Source: Plumapathes pennacea
Taxonomy: Eukaryota; Cnidaria; Anthozoa; Antipatharia; Myriopathidae
Direction of reading: 5' to 3'
Assembly: GCA_964036295.1 (NCBI GenBank)
Contig: OZ038470.1
Coordinates: 7,903,078-7,967,077 of the forward strand
DNA: 64,000 bases
Shown here: positions 34,197-44,030 of the stretch, one piece after another
Numbering within the stretch: position 1 is the first letter of the stretch
Layout: every line of letters starts with the position of its first letter
The notes under the pieces: generated by a model
Seen by the model: the letters and a program-made list of their open reading frames with translations, nothing else
What the model was told of the DNA's origin: nothing
Databases searched by the model: none
Translations under genes and position numbers: made by a program

Positions 34197-35072
34197 TTAT
34201 TTTTTATTGACTCGTGCGATGTGTACATGTCTTCTACATTTGTATTTATTAAACGATACATATTGAAATGGAGACTCCTTTCGCTTGAATCCTTTACCCA
34301 CTTGTGGTTTTTGTTGCACTTTACTTCTGGTTCGTTTGCCTATGGCTTCAGGAGTGGCAAATCCTGCCTCTGTAAAGAGTTTGGCTATAGGGTGGGCTGG
34401 GGCATACTCCTTTTTCTTTTGACGTTTTGGAGTTGGTTTCAGTTTTCCTTTAACAGCTTTGTTTAGTTCATCTAAAAAGTTGTCAGAGTCTGATGAATGA
34501 AGAGGTGTGGCAGGGTGTGAAGATGGTTTAAGCTGACTGGTGATTGTGGATAGCAGATCAGATGTCATGGGTGGATGTGTTTTGGGTGATTTCATGGCAG
34601 AGGAGTATGTGGGTGGCGGTGGTAGTAATGGTGGTGGTGGTGGTGGTGGTGGTGGTGGTACAGGTGACGTTAATGAGTTATCTCTGGACTGATGTAAGGT
34701 TGCGTTGTGGATTGGTGTTTGGTTGACGCCTATGGCTGGGGAAGGATGAGGCAAGCGTCCAGCAATGCTCAACATATCGACGTTTTGATAGTCTTTGCTT
34801 TTTGGGTTTCCTTTAGCTTTAAGTCTAAAAGCGGGTGGTTTGCTCAAGTGTTGACGATTGAAGTCGTTAAACTCGCCCAATTCATTGAGGAAATCAGAGC
34901 GTTTGTTAACAGTGTCTTGATTTGGGCTAGCTAGGGTATCGTGAAGTCGTTGACCCGCGGCGGCAGGATTGAAGTGTCGTTGTGAAGGCTTCATGCTAAG
35001 TTGATTAATCCATTCTTGAGAGAGGAAGGAGGCAGGGACGACAACCATTGAGGTTCCTTGTGAACTAGTCAT
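34197..35072 (-). CDS. proline-rich ORF of the capsid module
   Basis: 291 aa from ATG at 35072. Its start overlaps the stop of the pX-like gene by 8 nt (ATGACTAG), which implies coupled expression. It carries a poly-proline run from a GGT repeat at about 34613-34660 and a basic C-terminus. Position and coupling suggest a virion protein; no family recognised. Confidence 0.6.
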   Translation of the reverse strand: MTSSQGTSMVVVPASFLSQEWINQLSMKPSQRHFNPAAAGQRLHDTLASPNQDTVNKRSDFLNELGEFNDFNRQHLSKPPAFRLKAKGNPKSKDYQNVDMLSIAGRLPHPSPAIGVNQTPIHNATLHQSRDNSLTSPVPPPPPPPPPPLLPPPPTYSSAMKSPKTHPPMTSDLLSTITSQLKPSSHPATPLHSSDSDNFLDELNKAVKGKLKPTPKRQKKKEYAPAHPIAKLFTEAGFATPEAIGKRTRSKVQQKPQVGKGFKRKESPFQYVSFNKYKCRRHVHIARVNKK

Positions 35073-35451
35073 GTTTCTTTTCGCTTATCCGATCGTATAG
35101 GAAGTTTAGTGCAATAGGTATGGCAAATCTTGCTAGGGCCGCTAGTGGGAATCCTCCTGTTTGATTATTACCAGCTAAGAGGGCTTTGATTCGTCTTGGA
35201 CCCGTCCTGTGACAACAGATCGTTGAAAGTCCTTTGCCGATTTGATGGCGAGGGATGCCTTTTATTATCTTTGGTGGAACGGGAATGTTTCCCATCTTAA
35301 CATTTTGCAAGACTTCTTGGATGGCTTGTAATTGACTTGTGCCTGCTCTTTGGAGAAGATTAGGCTGTGTCACGACGCGTCGTAGAAAAGTGGCATGACG
35401 TCGAAGGAGAGGTGTTGGACCATGTCGAAGACGTGTACGTTTTTGTTGCAT
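35065..35451 (-). CDS. pX-like small basic virion protein
   Basis: 128 aa from ATG. Very basic N-terminal part (KRTRLRHGPTPLLRRHATF, GPRRIKALLAG), then a hydrophobic C-terminal segment with GGFPLAALARFAIPIALNFL. A basic peptide followed by a GGF-type hydrophobic stretch is typical of adenovirus pX and its adintovirus counterparts, which condense DNA in the particle. Intact; overlaps the next gene by 8 nt. Confidence 0.65.
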   Translation of the reverse strand: MQQKRTRLRHGPTPLLRRHATFLRRVVTQPNLLQRAGTSQLQAIQEVLQNVKMGNIPVPPKIIKGIPRHQIGKGLSTICCHRTGPRRIKALLAGNNQTGGFPLAALARFAIPIALNFLYDRISEKKHD

Positions 35452-35503
35452 GATTTGTCTTTTTATGCGAGATGATTGAAAGTTTCGTTTTATTTATAGG
35501 TTT

Positions 35504-36286
35504 TTATCCAAACGATGGTACAAAGACTTGTGTGAATCCTCTCTCAGTGTTTGGTATGATATTAATACGAAGACGATGTTCATCGTTAGTACTCATGTCG
35601 AAGTCGATCATAAAATTTGAGTATGGTTTTCCGTGGGTTTTTTCTTGCAACCAAGCCATGATTTGCCGTACTTGTCTCTTGTAGTAACTGGACTGTAGAA
35701 AACGTTCAACAACCCGTATATTTCGCATTTCAATAATAAAGATGGCTACAGACACATTGCGAGTAATATCGACAGAATGACGTCCTTGATGATATAGATT
35801 TTGTGTTAACATAAATGCTGTTATGTTTTTATGATGAGACCATTTAGTGAATATATCTAGGACATGACTATCTTGGCTGGCTTCTTTCATGAAATCGTCT
35901 AGAACCAGGATCTGTGTTTCGTCCGATGACACTGTATAGGGGAAATCGCTTTCGATCGACTCTGGTAATCCTTCACGAAGTGTCACCCCCATTTGCGCTA
36001 ACTTAGCATAACCAGGCTGATAGACACCATAATACCACACAACCCGGGTGACGGGATGATGGAAGAAGGTTTGACAGTGATGTATGATATTCATCACTAG
36101 CGTTGTTTTACCACTGTTGGAGGGACCACATACTAAAATGCGTGCAGGATGTTTGAAACGCAGGTTTATTGGCTTAATGAGCTCTGCACCAGGGAGAGAT
36201 GTATCTAAGGGAGGAGTCCTGTAGCGTTTCAGATCATTAGTTTTGATATTGGATGATCCAGATTCAATACTTCGCTTCCGCTTCAT
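35504..36286 (-). CDS. A32/FtsK-HerA-type genome-packaging ATPase
   Basis: About 260 aa from ATG at 36286 (one GTG codon lies upstream). Walker A GPSNSGKTT near residue 53, Walker B ILVLDDFM near 125, and a sensor-like LTQNLYHQGRH shortly after. This is the motor that pumps DNA into the capsid in Polintons and adintoviruses. The first 33 residues resemble the start of the major capsid protein (SGxSxIK, PPxDTSLxG). The frame is intact. It is flanked by the pX-like and protease genes, as expected for this module. Confidence 0.88.
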   Translation of the reverse strand: MKRKRSIESGSSNIKTNDLKRYRTPPLDTSLPGAELIKPINLRFKHPARILVCGPSNSGKTTLVMNIIHHCQTFFHHPVTRVVWYYGVYQPGYAKLAQMGVTLREGLPESIESDFPYTVSSDETQILVLDDFMKEASQDSHVLDIFTKWSHHKNITAFMLTQNLYHQGRHSVDITRNVSVAIFIIEMRNIRVVERFLQSSYYKRQVRQIMAWLQEKTHGKPYSNFMIDFDMSTNDEHRLRINIIPNTERGFTQVFVPSFG

Positions 36287-36365
36287 CACGAGAGGTAGGT
36301 GATACTCGAGTTTAAATGACGATCACAAATGATAGAGTGAGACGATAGAGTAACAACATTTTTAT

Positions 36366-36935
36366 TTATAGCTTGTGAACATAGCTACAACAGCATTGCC
36401 CTGTACGAGTCGAATCTAAAATGACATTTTGTATATCTAGGCAGACTGATGCAATATGGGCTACTATTGCATCGTTTTGAGCAAAGAAACGATTTGGTAT
36501 AATATCTGGAAGGGTTTCAAAAGAACCCGTTTGACCATATTGAGATGCTACATATATGCAATAATGTCCACAAACATTCGAGTTCAAACTTTGATACGTG
36601 TTTCTGTTTTGTCCCAATGTCTGAAACCGTCGTGCTAAATCCTGAAACCATCGGTTTGCGTAGTTGGTTTGAAAGTCTAATCCATAACTGTCAAAGACTT
36701 GCAAATGTGTGGGGGTGTCTGCCCCCAGTAGAAGCCAATGTTCACATGGAGATGTGGAGGGTTGTGTATTGACCACCATTATCCATGGCCGAAATCGTCC
36801 AGTACGATTGGTTGTGTGGGGATTAGGGATTTGATCACAACCATATGTCCCTCGGAACAGGGAACGGGTTGATGGGAGCGCAGAAAGTACTTGATTCAAT
36901 TGATTCGTCCATAGAGCAGGAATTTTTTGAGACAT
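36366..36935 (-). CDS. adenain-like cysteine protease (maturation protease)
   Basis: 189 aa from ATG. Family C5 catalytic residues are visible: His in CEHWLLLGAD, Asp in QVFDSYGLDF and the nucleophile Cys in NVCGHYCIYVASQ. In adenoviruses and relatives this enzyme cuts precursor virion proteins during maturation. Normal length and no break. It lies directly downstream of the major capsid gene. Confidence 0.9.
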   Translation of the reverse strand: MSQKIPALWTNQLNQVLSALPSTRSLFRGTYGCDQIPNPHTTNRTGRFRPWIMVVNTQPSTSPCEHWLLLGADTPTHLQVFDSYGLDFQTNYANRWFQDLARRFQTLGQNRNTYQSLNSNVCGHYCIYVASQYGQTGSFETLPDIIPNRFFAQNDAIVAHIASVCLDIQNVILDSTRTGQCCCSYVHKL

Positions 36936-36940
36936 GATTT

Positions 36941-38312
36941 CTATGCAGATACGGTGTCATCAAAAAGCACAGAGCCAAGCATGTCAAGTTGAAGTACTGA
37001 GGTGTAGAACAGTAGGAATATGGCTTTCGTCTGGTTTGATGTGACCGGCTCAAATCGCAGTGTGAAGCGTTGGCTACCGTGCGGGAGTTTATAGAGAACG
37101 GGGTCTGTGTAATCATCTCCAGGCGTAAAGTCAAATATATACATGTTTTAGCGTGTGTTAAATGTCTTTTTATCGATTCGGATACCATGCCCTGTGGCCT
37201 CAAACATCTTGATGAAACGTCGATAGGATTCCAAGGGGTCTTTCACTAGATCGATTTCATCCCATCCTCCATCTCCATCGGTCTCAATTTTAACCAGATT
37301 GTTTCTCGTAAAGTGAAAGGGGTTAAGTGATTTGCCATCATTGTTGAAGGGTTTCTCAAAGTATTTCTGTGGTTGTAACATCAAAACAATTCTTTTGGGC
37401 ATAGGGCCTGGAGGAACCACGTCAGCCAAATGATGTTGTCGAAGATTGTCTGGGATTGTAAAGTCTCGCATGACAACATTATCTAATACATAACGGGCTT
37501 TTCCACCCGAGGCACTGGCCAATCGCTTTTCCAATCGTAGGGCATAGGAGGGATTGATCATTGGATGATACAGCATCAGGTAGGGTTTCTCAGCTGTACT
37601 TACGCTTGCTGTGATGTTAAGGGCATTTGTCATCATCAGTGGCCAATTGTTGCCAAATGGATAGAATTTAATATTGATATTGACTTGAGGTGGGATGTAC
37701 TTGTGGGTGGCAAATACAGGAATTTGATTCAGAGGTAGAATAAAGGGTTTGTCACCAGTGTATCCAGGTTCACCGTCACCTCTATCATCAGCTGTAAAGA
37801 TTTTGCGCTGGTTGAACCCATCATTATCCCCTATATCATCATGTGCCGTGTCAATGGGGAGGTAGCCCTGCAGCGCTCCCCATGTTTTCTTGTCGTCGTC
37901 TGACAAGTTAAAGAAAGCTTGAAACCATTGAATGAAAGCAAAGGATTTGGGTGAAGGGGTGGTGACTTGACGTCCATTGATTTTTATCTCTATGTGAGAG
38001 AACACAGAGAAGGCCATGTTGTTGATCATGCCAACCTTATCGTCACCCCATTCGCCCCCCATTTTTGTCAGGTGAATGTGGAAGTACAAATCGTGTCAAA
38101 TCCATCCATCTCTCCCGGCTGTCTAGATCAAATTCGATCGGATTGATTGCATCATTTATCGGGTACACTTTGCGAGGCTCTACACCAAATAGAGAGGTAT
38201 CTACAGGAGGGTCAGTGAAAAAATCTAATCCGTCAGTTTGGATCTTAGCCCCCTTGATCTTGGATGCTCCAGAACCAGTAACTTGCTCAACATGTCGAAT
38301 ACTCCGCTTCAT
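36941..38312 (-). pseudogene. major capsid protein (hexon-like double jelly roll), broken twice
   Basis: Three consecutive open segments together cover a protein of the usual Polinton length (roughly 460-470 aa): an N-terminal part (38312 to about 38085; ATG; DPPVDTSLFG), the main body (about 38089-37148; with NGRQVTTPSPKSFAFIQW and LMLYHPMINPSYALRL) and a C-terminal beta-strand part (37144-36941). The first two are in different frames, so there is a frameshift at about 38080-38090. The second and third are in the same frame, separated by one TAA (37148-37150). Neighbouring genes are intact, so this copy seems decayed specifically here, or has assembly errors. Confidence 0.82.
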
Positions 38313-38442
38313 TGTCAGATGATAATGATGTATGAGATTAAAGGATCGTCTTATTTTATACCTTCTCCCTCCGATTCAAATACAAAAGACACATACAAGG
38401 ATTGGAAGAACAAAAACAATTTTATTTCCTCATATATGTTAT

Positions 38443-38907
38443 TTACATGAATACGTTGTTATCCCAAGATCCTACAAATGGTGGAGGGCGTTGGACATTT
38501 ACTGTTTTTCTGCCAGACCTTTTAAGACCTTTAGAACCTTTTCGACCTGATCCTGACTGCATCGCTATCTTTAAAGCCTTTGTTAGGTTTGCTTTCCCAA
38601 TGTTAAGTGTCCGTTTTCCTAGACGTTTAGCTCTGGTTTTAATCGTTCTTTTTATTGGTGCCCCACCAACAACATCATGGATGGCACCCTGTGCTTCTGA
38701 CAAACCAGCCTTCAATAGTTGTTTACCCACGTCTTTCGCTAAAGGTACAAACCGACGCCCCGCACGACGTGCAAATGATCCTAGCCCTCGGCCCCGTTGA
38801 GGTGTTACGGTAATGGGGCCTTGGGTTAGAAAAGGTCGCATTCCACGACCCAGCTGAGGGTAAGCAATTACGCCAACGTGACGGTTATATCTGTTCATTG
38901 ACCTCAT
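38443..38907 (-). CDS. pVI/core-like basic virion protein
   Basis: About 154 aa from ATG MRSMNRYNRHVGV; the frame continues upstream into the penton-like gene, but this start avoids overlap. Gly/Arg/Lys-rich (RGRGLGSFARRAGRRFVPLA, KGSKGLKRSGRKTVNV) with amphipathic stretches, as in adenovirus-type minor core or pVI proteins. Lies between the penton-like and major capsid genes. Confidence 0.6.
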   Translation of the reverse strand: MRSMNRYNRHVGVIAYPQLGRGMRPFLTQGPITVTPQRGRGLGSFARRAGRRFVPLAKDVGKQLLKAGLSEAQGAIHDVVGGAPIKRTIKTRAKRLGKRTLNIGKANLTKALKIAMQSGSGRKGSKGLKRSGRKTVNVQRPPPFVGSWDNNVFM

Positions 38908-38941
38908 TGTGATAACAATACGAGTTCTGTTAGATGTGATC

Positions 38942-39796
38942 TTAGTTATATAGTCTGTGTCGGTCCCACCCTTGACGTCTTCTAAAATGAAGCAGAATAT
39001 TAACACTTCCCCAACTGAAACTCATAGGATTGTCATGATCGTCTCGAAGCCATACATGTAAATGCTGTATCATCATAGGCTTGACAGGAATGTACAGAGG
39101 AATGGGATAGTTAATTATATGAGTCAGGGTAGTCCTCTTTATTATCAATCCAGGATTATGAACCGATGCTAGCAATGGACGTTTGGCCCCATTCACAATC
39201 CGATCCTGGATAAAGTCGGCATAGAGAAAGAAACGCTGAATCTGATTCGTAGGGTCTATGGTCAGATCTGGTTTGTGATCTAAATGGATAGCATTTTCGG
39301 GTGAGATCGTTTGTGACGACTTTGTTTGATGGCTGAGGGGTCTGAAAACATCATCTAACTTTGTTGGATTATAGATATCATATCGTTTCAATCCATCTTT
39401 ACTTGCATCATTTTCTAACATTGTCCCATCGAGACTTCTATGTGCTGATGGAAATAGAAGGACCGAATATGTGGGAATAGTTGATCCATAAGGGTCTTGC
39501 TGTGCGTAATGGAGGGCCTGACAGAGGCGGGCATTGGCAAAGATAGTTGCCTTATTATTAACCTCATGTATAAGAATTCGTTGTGGTGTACTTTCAAAGG
39601 TTTTATAGACCCACACAGGCCAGTTGAACTCAGGGTAAGAAAACGCAGCATCAGTCTGTTTTTTAATTTGCTCCACTATCTCTTCAGATGTATCGTAAAT
39701 TCCGGACTGAAGGGTGAAAAGAAGGCTACGATGTCCATGGCCAACCCACTGAGCGTGAGAACCAGTGATCACTTTATTCCAATGAGTAAAGGGCAT
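38942..39796 (-). CDS. penton-like minor capsid protein (single jelly roll)
   Basis: About 284 aa from the first ATG (39796; an upstream GTG at 39817 is less likely). The C-terminal half has the recurrent features of Polinton/adintovirus vertex proteins: INYPIPLYIPVKP, HVWLRDDHDNP and SWGSVNILLHFRR. It forms the fivefold vertices in related particles (family knowledge). Intact, and the outermost gene at this end of the module. Confidence 0.8.
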   Translation of the reverse strand: MPFTHWNKVITGSHAQWVGHGHRSLLFTLQSGIYDTSEEIVEQIKKQTDAAFSYPEFNWPVWVYKTFESTPQRILIHEVNNKATIFANARLCQALHYAQQDPYGSTIPTYSVLLFPSAHRSLDGTMLENDASKDGLKRYDIYNPTKLDDVFRPLSHQTKSSQTISPENAIHLDHKPDLTIDPTNQIQRFFLYADFIQDRIVNGAKRPLLASVHNPGLIIKRTTLTHIINYPIPLYIPVKPMMIQHLHVWLRDDHDNPMSFSWGSVNILLHFRRRQGWDRHRLYN

Positions 39797-39817
39797 CTCA
39801 TTTTTACTATAAGTCAC

Positions 39818-42076
39818 GGCCGCGGTTTTGATACAAAAACTTTACCTACCCCAAATCCGAAATTTTCGTGTAAATTATTGTGGGCGCGGCATGCGCCTAC
39901 AAATGTATCTAGAGGGTGATACATGTCGCACAGCTCGACCAAAAGTTTTTTTATAGTTGTTTGCTGTGTATGCCACTATAATTTCAAAGGATGAGACATT
40001 AATTGGACGACGGATATATTTTTTAAATTCGAGTGGAATGGTGGCCCACCTTTTTTTTTTCATTTATAGATCGATCAAAAACAGGTTTTTCACCGCTTTG
40101 CCGAAGATGCATGCGCTAATACAGCATCGGTGAAAGTCAAAGGACAAGAGACAGAGATATTTGCTAAATTCGAGTGTAATGATGCTGGAGTTGATCAAAA
40201 ATTGCGTTTCTTGGAGTACGGCTAGGTCACAGCCACGACAATTTTTCCCCAACCCCCACACCCTCACAAACCAAATATGACGGCATCATTAACCCTTGTT
40301 CAAGTCGTGCTAGGAAGAGTTTGGACAATCCTGAAACGATTTACGGTATGTACATTTCTCATACAATATACTTCAGGCAAATATAGCGTTTGTGACTACC
40401 TGATTATGTAGTCGCATAAATTGTTGGTATTTCCTTTCAGTGGGGTAGGGTGAGGACTGGCGGTGCGAACTTGTCGATTTTTGCTCGAGAAAAGGGATGA
40501 AATGCCTTTTCTTCAGACGCTACAGTGTACAAAACACGGAAAGAACCGCATAGAGCGTAGAAAATGGATTTGAGCGTTGTATGCGAAATAGTCGTTTTTT
40601 GCAATGAACCGGGTGAGACTCGTTGAGTTTAGACGCTACAGTGCAGGAAATATAGACAAATGCGCATAAAAATGAAAAAGAAGGCGATGAAGCAGCAGTT
40701 ATAGAAAATAATCACGTTTCTTGCTTTGAACCAGATGAAACTTTCTGCTATTACATACTACACTGACCGAAACACGGGCAAAATCGCACAAAACGCTGAA
40801 ATGATGAATTAGAGTCTAAATTGGCGGGTAAGAAACTTTCAGAAAGTTTGAGGACATTACTTTGGTCCTCAGCATTTATACCATACGCTAGGGGACTAGA
40901 CTCTATTGAGTATTCTCGTAATGTAGATTGGAATGCTTATGGATGTGTAGGGGTTTCCTACTCTCCGTCCATCTGGCACAGTTTACAGCCACCGGGTATG
41001 TGCTTTACTATAATAAACAAATAATCAGTCAGAAAACTGCAGCTTTTGTAAATCTTATTGCTTTAAAGCTGTTGATATCACCAAAGAAATAAGGAATTAT
41101 TTTGACTACTTCTTGCAAATAGTAGGTTGACCAGCCGGCGACATATACGTGGCTAGGGGATGTCCGTGTAATATAGCAAGGCGTGACCTTTTTAAACGCA
41201 AAATTCTTCAAGAACAATCTTGCTCTAAAGACATCAAGAGCGATCACACCTTTGAGTTCCTCGTGAGCATTTATTAAGCATTAATTGTACTGAAGTTATC
41301 AGGTTCAAGATTTCCGAGGGCTTGACTTTTGAGTATGGGTACAGTTTATCAATTCATTGCCGGCAACCGATGCCGGATTACCGGCTTACGACTGATTGAA
41401 GGAAATTGGCCCAAAACAAGGGCGCCACCTTCGAGCTTATGATGGTGAGAATCCAATAAAACTAAGTCACTAAAACCAAGGCTATAGCAAACAAATCTGA
41501 CTTCCCCTCAAATATATATCAACCAAATGCCACTTGCGAGGTTGCAAAAAATATAACAAAACTGCGCAAGGTGTCAAGCAATGTGCTTTGGGATGTGGGG
41601 ATCTTCAATTCTTACTGACACAGTGAAGCATCTACCTTAACATCCACAGAACCTTCCAGCATATTTGCGGCTTCTGTTGCGGACAAAAAGCGGATTTGAA
41701 GGTTGCTACGCGCGTAATATCAGACAACATTCTCCAACCTTTGCACCATAAGGTACTCCCAAGAAGCTGACAGAGCTATTTTCCACGGGCATGAAACATT
41801 GAAACAGCAAACAAGGTGGCAATGAAGCTACAGGCCTACCTGACTGATAACTATTGGAAAAAGCCAGGGTGATTGTGAACAAGTTGAACTAGTCGGCAAG
41901 TGGTCGGTAACGTGGTCAGTAACGTGGTCGGTATGTGGCTGGTAAGATTTAGTGGTCGGTAAGTGGTCGGTAGTGTTTTTCATTTCGGATAACGTTTATT
42001 TGAAGCGCTAAATGAATCATTCACTTTTATTAACGTGGTGGCTCTTAAGAGAGCCGTTGTTTTGAGTGGCAGGCCA
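39818..42076. other. repeat-rich flank to the right of the capsid module
   Basis: No gene recognised and no polymerase or integrase motif seen. Contents: two diverged sequences sharing TTAAATTCGAGTG (about 40022 and 40165), three degenerate copies of about 120 bp at 40500-40800 and a GGTCGGTAA-type simple repeat at about 41886-41975. Confidence 0.45.
40500..40800 (+). repeat. degenerate tandem repeat of about 120 bp
   Basis: GACGCTACAGTG at two places and a variant TACATACTACACTG at a third are each followed by ..ACGGAAAG/ATAGACAA.. and CGCATA/CGCACA. The units end in GAACCGGGTGAGACT or GAACCAGATGAAACT. Strongly diverged. Confidence 0.5.
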
Positions 42077-42256
42077 TTAGTAGCCCGCGGCGATGTCTTG
42101 GATGATTGCAAGGAGCCAGTCGGCTTGGCTAAATTGTCGTTTCCACATGAACTCGTCAAGGTACTCTGGGATGTGATCGTAGCGAGTGCCGTTCATCCGC
42201 TTCAGCTTTCGCTTCACAGCACTCCAGAGGCATTCGACAATGTTGGTTATGCACAC
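42077..42256 (-). CDS. terminal exon of a Merlin/IS1595-type (ISXO2-like) transposase
   Basis: Fragment of 59 residues plus TAA, preceded by an acceptor (CCCTTTCACAG) in phase 0. The residues NIVECLWSAVKRKLKRMNGT and IPEYLDEFMWKRQF match the C-terminal part of the DDE/DDN transposase of Merlin elements, with the last catalytic position in the NxVExxW motif and the YLDEFMW signature. The upstream exon with the first two acidic residues was not found. It may be a decayed insertion or a host gene derived from a transposase; the clean splice site allows either. Confidence 0.7.
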   Translation of the reverse strand: MCITNIVECLWSAVKRKLKRMNGTRYDHIPEYLDEFMWKRQFSQADWLLAIIQDIAAGY

Positions 42257-44030
42257 CTGTGAAAGGGTTAACGAAGCTTTCAGAGTGGTTCACCCCCCCC
42301 CTCCCCCTCCATTACTATGTGTACAGAAAGGCACTATAACTGGCAGTTTCTCTTTCATTTTCTGTAGAGGGCACAGCAGCAGAGATCAATAACGAAGTCG
42401 TTCCACTATCACTGGTCTTGTCGTCAAAGGGCATCGTCTTCAAGGGCAGAGAGGAACTCCTGTAGGTTGTAGGAACTCGCTTCACCATTCAGAACATCCG
42501 TTCTTTTGGATTCTACAATTGGATCTTGGTTCTTTTGGATCCTCCCACTTGTGACCTACAAAGAGATCCCACAACCTTTTTTTGGTAAATATACGCAGTG
42601 TTCAAGCAGTAAACTGTTTGCAAAAAGCATCGGCATGACAGCACCCACTTGGAATACAAGGCAAATCTAGTTTTTTTCTCCCACACTGAGTCAGTGTACA
42701 AACAAAAAAAGTAGTCCTATTTTGCACCAAAGCCTAAAACTCGTACAGGGTTCAGATAAGTTCGTCATTCTCATTTATACACCAAGTAGCCATAAGTATT
42801 AGCCATCAGTCCAAATTTCCTGATTTTGCAAGGCAACCAAAAATTGCACCATATTCAAGACACTATTGCAAAATGCTTTATTCCACGTAATTTTCCTTAG
42901 GCAACAGAGCCGTCTGCATTTACGCGGCAATACACATCAGGTACAAAACTCCTTGTAACAAATACGTCTTGTCAAATGCTATCATATAGACAAAGTGATG
43001 GCAAGATAAACATTATGTGAAAAGGTTGATTACAAATCATTTAATGTAATCGCAATTCTTGTTGCGCAGAGCAAGAGTTCAAGCCAAAGCAGGAGTTTAA
43101 GTTAGTTGAGTGTGGGAGTTAAGTTCCCTGTTTAAGACACGAAAATGTAAAATCATATACCATGTTTAAGCCAGCTGGAGGACCCTGAAAACTATATCCT
43201 ATCCAGCAGAACGTCCCTATAGGAAATATAGGGGATAACTCTGCCCCCCACCCCCCCCCCCCCCCCAGCCAGTTGCCAAGTTTTACTGACAAGCCCTGTC
43301 AATAAATAAAGATAAACTAAAAAATTTAGTTTATTTTTATTTAGTTATCTTTATTTAGCAAATACAATAATCATTCTATTTAATATATGTATGTGAGACT
43401 ATTTTGTTGACACATGTCATTCTACATGCCAAGGTTTCCTTTCTCTGTTGCTTGCAGCATATTGGGTTGGCTTTTGCGATCAATATCAAGGTCTTCTCAA
43501 CCTGTGTAGTAAATCTACAGCAACAAATGATACTACTGTAGCTCTACATGTACCAGTGTTGGTACTAGATGCTTCATGGACACATTAATATCACTATGAT
43601 GGCTCAAGTGAAATATAATCCTCATTGTTTGCTGCAAACATGGTATTATAATATAATCATATTATTATAGTTGTAGCATAGCCCAGAATTTAATATAAAC
43701 ACATTATAGCATTAATCTGTTCAGTAAAATGATATGCACCGACTGATTGTGAAATAAGTCTGTAATGGTACCAAAATAGAGTCAATATATGAGTTGAGAT
43801 GTTGCAATGAAGTCAGCTGTAAGAGTAACATCTGCGTGTTGAGATCGTTCTCACACTACGAACCAAAGTTCCACGCTGACCAACAACGAACCAGGTAAAT
43901 GCTACATAGTAATGGATTTGTACTATTCTGAAGAGTAGCAAACAGTTTTAAAACCCTGATTTAATAAGAACCTACTTAAGAACCAAAACAGCCTGATTTA
44001 ATTCCCACTGAACACCCGATATATAAGAAC
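42257..44030. other. AT-rich spacer
   Basis: No exon, RNA gene or transposon end recognised. A C run lies at 43251-43266 and an AT-rich TTTATTTAGTTATC stretch near 43330. Any upstream part of the Merlin-type gene would have to lie here. Confidence 0.35.

Larger units (their letters stand above)
31202..39817. mobile_element. endogenous Polinton/adintovirus-like capsid gene module
   Basis: Compact, intronless cluster of a virion morphogenesis set: penton-like protein, pVI-like protein, major capsid protein, adenain-like protease, FtsK/A32-type packaging ATPase and pX-like protein, all on the minus strand, plus six unrecognised ORFs in both directions. The set is diagnostic of Polintons (Mavericks) and adintoviruses. 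Protein-primed DNA polymerase B and the retroviral-type integrase were not found on either side, so either the element is a partial copy or those genes lie elsewhere. Termini and target duplication were not identified. The limits given are those of the outermost ORFs. Confidence 0.85.

Noticed and set aside
34544-34726. Val-rich plus-strand frame
   Set aside because: Antisense of the poly-proline (GGT)n segment of the 291-aa module gene.
41029-41247. 72-aa minus-strand frame that looked protein-like
   Set aside because: No motif of any transposase, integrase or recombinase could be pointed to.
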